Shown here piece by piece: positions 60,923 to 64,000 of a stretch of 64,000 bases of DNA. The notes under the pieces were generated by a model. It was not told the origin of the DNA. It saw only the letters and a list, made by a program, of their open reading frames with translations, and made no database searches. The stretch is from Nocardioides oceani (lineage in GTDB: Bacteria > Actinomycetota > Actinomycetes > Propionibacteriales > Nocardioidaceae). The stretch spans positions 584,060 to 648,059 of the forward strand of contig NZ_JAUHJQ010000001.1 of assembly GCF_030412965.1 (NCBI RefSeq), written 5' to 3'. Both the position numbers and the translations under genes were made by a program. Position 1 is the first letter of the stretch. The number at the start of each line of letters is the position of its first letter.

Positions 60923-61977
60923 GCGGCCACCCCGAGGACCGCGATGCGCGTCAGGACCGCCTCCGCCGACCGGCCGAGGTGGCAGCGGGGCGAGCGGACC
61001 GGCCCCAGACCGAGGTCGATCGACTCGTGCAGCCCGCGCTGGTCGGCGACGGTCGCGACGACGGGGACGCCGCACACCCCGGCCACCTCGGCGGGTGGCA
61101 CCCCGCGACCGCGGATCACCAGGCGCACCCGGTCCGGGTCGGGCAGCCGGGCGCAGAGCCGCGCGGCCGAGGAGACGCCGGCGACGGTGGGCCGCACGAC
61201 CACGACCACCTGGTCGCACCGGGCGAGCACCTCGTCGGTGGCCGACCCCGGTGGGCCGTGGACCGAGCGTGGCAGGTCCACGACGACGGTGTCGTGGCCC
61301 CGGCGGGCCGCGGACAGCACCTCCCGGACCGCGCCGGGCTGCAGCGGCTCGCTCGCGCCGGCGTACCACCCCAGCACGCCGAGGCCGCCGCGCCGCGGCA
61401 GCGCCTCGCGCAGGGCGCGTCCGCCGAGCCGCCCGGTGGTGCGGCACAGCGCGTCCCAGCGGAACCCCTCGCAGCCGTCGAGGCCGAGCACCCGGTCGAC
61501 CCCGGGTCCGAGCGGGTCGGCGTCGACGACGAGCGCCCGCCCGGTGAGGGCGGCGACCTGGCCGAGCGCGCAGGCGAAGGTGGTCGCGCCCGCGCCGCCG
61601 GAGCCGCCGAGAACGCCGAGCACGACGCCCGGCGCGGGACCGCCCTCACCGACGTCGGAGAGCACCTCGGTCACGCGCGCCTCGGCCTGCGGCAGCGCCA
61701 GGACCGACTCCGCGCCCACCCCGACCGCGTCCCGGTAGCTCGACTCCCCCGGCGGCCCCCACGTCACGACGTGCACCCCGGCTCGCCGGGCCGGGCCGAG
61801 GTGGGCGAGCTCGCCGGCGAGGTCCGCGCCGACGAGCACGAGCGGTGGGCCGGTCCAGCGGCGCAGCGCGGCGACGGCGTCGGGCGCCGCCTCGACGTCG
61901 ACGCCGGCGGCCGCGGCGAGCCGGCGCAGGTCGTCGAGGAGGGCGGGGTCGGCGGTGGCGAGGAGGGGTGTGTGCAT
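60919..61977 (-). CDS. CpaE-like / septum-site-determining (Ssd) protein (Rv3660c)
   Basis: 352 residues. N-terminal receiver-like domain without a clear phospho-Asp, then a MinD/ParA-type fold with a deviant Walker A LGGSGGAGATTFACAL (Thr-Thr kept, Lys replaced), VVDADPLGPGVDRVL and VVVDLPRSVHG. Mycobacterial homologues affect septation; in Tad systems CpaE positions the machine. First gene of the leftward tad operon, divergent from the HAD gene. Confidence 0.9.
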   Translation of the reverse strand: MHTPLLATADPALLDDLRRLAAAAGVDVEAAPDAVAALRRWTGPPLVLVGADLAGELAHLGPARRAGVHVVTWGPPGESSYRDAVGVGAESVLALPQAEARVTEVLSDVGEGGPAPGVVLGVLGGSGGAGATTFACALGQVAALTGRALVVDADPLGPGVDRVLGLDGCEGFRWDALCRTTGRLGGRALREALPRRGGLGVLGWYAGASEPLQPGAVREVLSAARRGHDTVVVDLPRSVHGPPGSATDEVLARCDQVVVVVRPTVAGVSSAARLCARLPDPDRVRLVIRGRGVPPAEVAGVCGVPVVATVADQRGLHESIDLGLGPVRSPRCHLGRSAEAVLTRIAVLGVAA

Positions 61978-62101
61978 GGCGGGAACCGTTCCCGGTGGCG
62001 CCGACGGCGCCCGCGCGGCGTACGTCGGGCTGTGGACAACCGCACTCGACGGGTTCCTGTGGACGCGTCCGGGCCCATGCCCCGCGCCCTACGATGGCGA
62101 C

Positions 62102-62899
62102 ATGTCCCGCCCGACCGCGGCCTTCTTCGACCTCGACAAGACCATCATCGCCAAGTCGAGCACGCTGGCCTTCAGCAAGCCTTTCCAGGCCGGGGGGCTG
62201 ATCTCGCGGCGGGCGGTGCTGCGCTCGGCGTACGCCCAGTTCGTCTACCTCGTCGGCGGCGCCGACCACGACCAGATGGAGAAGCTGCGCCAGTTCCTCT
62301 CCCAGCTGGTCGGCGGCTGGGACGTCGCCACCGTCCGCGAGATCGTCGCCGACACCCTCCACCACGTCGTCGACCCGCTCGTCTACGACGAGGCCGTCTC
62401 GCTCATCGAGGAGCACCGGCTCGCCGGGCGCGACGTCGTCATCGTCTCCACCTCCGGCAGCGAGGTGGTCGAGCCGATCGGCGCGATGCTCGGCGCCGAC
62501 CACGTCGTGGCGACCAGGCTGGAGATCGTCGACGGGCGCTACACCGGCGAGATCGAGTACTACGCCTACGCCGAGGAGAAGGCCAACGCCGTCCGGCAGC
62601 TCGCCGAGGAGCGCGGCTACGACCTCGAGCAGTGCTACGCCTACAGCGACTCCATCACCGACGTGCCGATGCTCGAGGCCGTCGGCCACCCGTACGCCGT
62701 CAACCCCGACCGCGACCTGCGCAAGGTCGCGACGGGCAAGGGCTGGCCGGTCCTGGTCTTCGTCAAGCCGGTCGCGCTGCGCAGCCGCGTGCCGTTCCCG
62801 CCGGCCGGACCGACGCTGGCCGCGCTCGCGGTCGGGGGCATCGCCGCGGTGGGTGGCGTGCTGTGGGCCAACGCCCGGCGCCGGCGCGTCGGGGCCTGA
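62102..62899 (+). CDS. HAD-IB family hydrolase (Rv3661-like)
   Basis: 265 residues. HAD motifs: I FFDLDKTIIAKSS (nucleophile DxD replaced by D-L-D as usual), II VIVSTSGSE, III/IV region KANAVRQLAEERG and YAYSDSITDVPMLEAVG. Phosphoserine-phosphatase-like subclass with a C-terminal hydrophobic helix (about 240-257). Leaderless: TACGAT 6 nt before the ATG. Conserved beside the tad locus. Confidence 0.9.
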   Translation: MSRPTAAFFDLDKTIIAKSSTLAFSKPFQAGGLISRRAVLRSAYAQFVYLVGGADHDQMEKLRQFLSQLVGGWDVATVREIVADTLHHVVDPLVYDEAVSLIEEHRLAGRDVVIVSTSGSEVVEPIGAMLGADHVVATRLEIVDGRYTGEIEYYAYAEEKANAVRQLAEERGYDLEQCYAYSDSITDVPMLEAVGHPYAVNPDRDLRKVATGKGWPVLVFVKPVALRSRVPFPPAGPTLAALAVGGIAAVGGVLWANARRRRVGA

Positions 62900-63184
62900 G
62901 CGGCGCGACACGCCCGCCCACTCCGCGAGCCCGATGTCAAGGGTTGATCAGGCTGCCGGACCGGCGTAGAACGGGAGCCAGAACTCCACAGACGTACACG
63001 GGGACCGAGGTACCCACGCGGCGATCCACCCTTTTTCAGGGCGCCTGCACTCGGAAGACTTCCGCGGCAGCAACGATGATGCACGCTTGGTAGCCATGAT
63101 CCACGTGTCAGCGGTGGCACTCGAGTCTCGTCCTGATTCGGGTGCCACCTGCATGTCCGGGCTCGGGTCCCGGCGGGGGACGAT
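62900..63184. other. Intergenic region, no gene recognised
   Basis: Less GC-biased than its surroundings, with a T-run (CCCTTTTTCAGGG, about 63028-63040) and many TGA/TAG stops. A minus frame at 62948-63154 is open (68 codons) but lacks a ribosome site, family resemblance and coding-like composition. Confidence 0.4.
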
Positions 63185-63904
63185 TCAGTCGCGCAGCGGG
63201 CTGGCGTCGGCGCCGGCGGCGTACGCCTCCGGGGCGTAGAGCAGCCAGGAGTGGACGCCGTTGCGGGTCCCGCCGGCGTACCCCCGCAGGTTCGACTCGT
63301 ACGCCGCCCGGTTGGCGAGGTGGCCGGCCTCCGGCACGACGAGCGACTTCTCGTCGACCCCGCGGGCGACCAGCACGAGGCGCTCGACCGCGCGGGCGAC
63401 GATCCCGTTGTGGGACGGGAAGGCCGCGACGGAGACGAGGTCGGCGTGCACGACCGCGGCGACCAGCAGGGCGGGCGCGGAGGTGGTGCTGGTCAGCAGC
63501 GCGGCGATGTCGCGCAGCCGGGCCGCGGACTCAGCACCCCGGGGGCGGCCGAGCTCGTCGTCGGCGAGCGTGCCGCGGGCGGCCAGGGCGTGGAGCCGGG
63601 CGAGGGCCTGCAGCGGCGACCGGGACAGCAGCGGGGCGAGGCCGAGCAGCTCGGTCGAGACGCGGACGGCGTCCTGGGCGATCGCGTCGCCGGTGCCCGC
63701 ACGGACGTCCTCGAGCGAGGAGGCCGACCCCTCCAGCACGGCGCTGGCGTGCGCGCCGCGGAGCAGCGAGTCGCCGGTCGTCTCCGGGGAGGTCCGACGC
63801 AGCCCTCGGTCGCGGAGCATGGCGTCGATGCCGTCGCGCGTCGCGGCGTAGGCGGACGGCACTCCCTCGAGGGACACCAGCCAGGCGAGCGGATCGGCGG
63901 TCAC
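63185..63904 (-). CDS. Degenerate Fic-fold protein (Rv3662c-like)
   Basis: 239 residues. The N-terminal Fic-like part (EGVPSAYAATRDGIDAML, LLRGAHASAVLEGSASSLED) and the helix corresponding to the Fic core read AAFPSHNGIVARAVERLVL: Phe, Asn-Gly and the late Arg of HPFxxGNGRxxR remain, but the catalytic His and the GNGR Arg are gone. So AMPylation is unlikely; a binding or regulatory role is inferred. Conserved in actinobacteria beside the HAD gene. Confidence 0.78.
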   Translation of the reverse strand: MTADPLAWLVSLEGVPSAYAATRDGIDAMLRDRGLRRTSPETTGDSLLRGAHASAVLEGSASSLEDVRAGTGDAIAQDAVRVSTELLGLAPLLSRSPLQALARLHALAARGTLADDELGRPRGAESAARLRDIAALLTSTTSAPALLVAAVVHADLVSVAAFPSHNGIVARAVERLVLVARGVDEKSLVVPEAGHLANRAAYESNLRGYAGGTRNGVHSWLLYAPEAYAAGADASPLRD

Positions 63905-63939
63905 GGCGAGAAGGGTACGCAGCCGGTAACCTCGGCCCG

Positions 63940-64000
63940 ATGGCAGACCAGTCCCCCGCGACCAGCGCGGCCACCGGTCCCGCGCGCTCCTTCGGCGGCG
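63940..64000 (+). CDS. Start of a further gene (partial)
   Basis: ATG 63940 preceded by TAACCT with 7 nt between (leaderless pattern). Only 20 residues are visible (MADQSPATSAATGPARSFGG), Ala/Ser/Pro-rich and not diagnostic. In mycobacterial synteny an acetyl-CoA synthetase gene occurs in this vicinity, but nothing here proves it. Confidence 0.45.
   Translation, partial: MADQSPATSAATGPARSFGG

Noticed and set aside
62948..63154. 68-codon minus-strand frame as a small gene
   Set aside because: No ribosome site, no recognisable family, composition not like neighbouring coding DNA.

Overview
The window is very GC-rich, densely packed DNA with overlapping ATGA/GTGA gene junctions, many GTG starts and leaderless promoters (a TAGCGT- or TAGGCT-like -10 about 7 nt before the start codon). 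The gene order holB-tmk-topA, hppA, bldG-like STAS, MrfA-type helicase and an Rv3654c-Rv3660c-type tad locus is typical of actinobacterial chromosomes. Overall style suggests a Nocardioides-like member of the Nocardioidaceae (inference; no 16S is present).

Layout. 1-5638 (minus): a peptide/nickel-type ABC transporter (DppB, a DppC-DppD fusion cut by the window edge, a lipoprotein), a serine hydrolase and a small ACT-like protein, divergent from an Lrp/AsnC regulator (5768-6289). 6420-14.7k (plus): a complete nitrilase-centred Nit1C-type 'nitrogen starvation' operon: amidohydrolase, MSMEG_0572, MSMEG_0568 radical SAM, GNAT-AIR synthase fusion, nitrilase, MSMEG_0570, MSMEG_0569 flavoprotein, a second nitrilase-fold protein whose catalytic Cys and Glu are both Asp, and an MSMEG_0565 glycosyltransferase. 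The glycosyltransferase frame runs on into a response-regulator receiver domain that has its own promoter-like motif. 

15.3-18.2k: a 31-residue peptide gene (C-terminal core with Tyr-Leu-Trp), a cytochrome P450 11 nt downstream, and a cytoplasmic histidine kinase overlapping the P450. This looks like a P450-modified RiPP (biarylitide-like) cassette joined to two-component signalling, and it is the best candidate here for an undescribed system. It is followed by a nearly perfect 111-bp direct duplication carrying AT-rich inverted repeats.

18.2-33k: malate:quinone oxidoreductase, a NarL-type two-component system, a 37-bp repeat array beside a wrecked 13E12/DUF222 gene, a MacB/FtsX-type ABC exporter, a secreted serine hydrolase, a CaiB-family CoA transferase, a UvrA2-like protein and a metNIQ importer. 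33.1-35.6k: a small islet (DUF3626 protein, secreted protein) bounded by an intact tRNA-Thr(CGU) and a decayed copy of its 3' end. 35.7-46.7k: LysR regulator with TauD-like dioxygenase, a secreted alpha/beta hydrolase, holB, tmk, a BrkB protein, topA, and an ECF sigma factor with its membrane partner. 46.7-64k: a methyltransferase, two paralogous secreted Ig-repeat proteins, H+-pyrophosphatase with paired Crp-like operators, a BldG-like STAS protein without its usual anti-sigma neighbour, the helicase, the tad secretion genes, a HAD hydrolase, a degenerate Fic protein and the first codons of one more gene.

How the parts fit: the left 15 kb reads as nitrogen scavenging (peptide uptake, nitrile/cyanide-type nitrogen use, a possible GlnR site); the P450 cassette may be an independent signalling-peptide unit inserted behind it; the right 25 kb is conserved chromosomal backbone.
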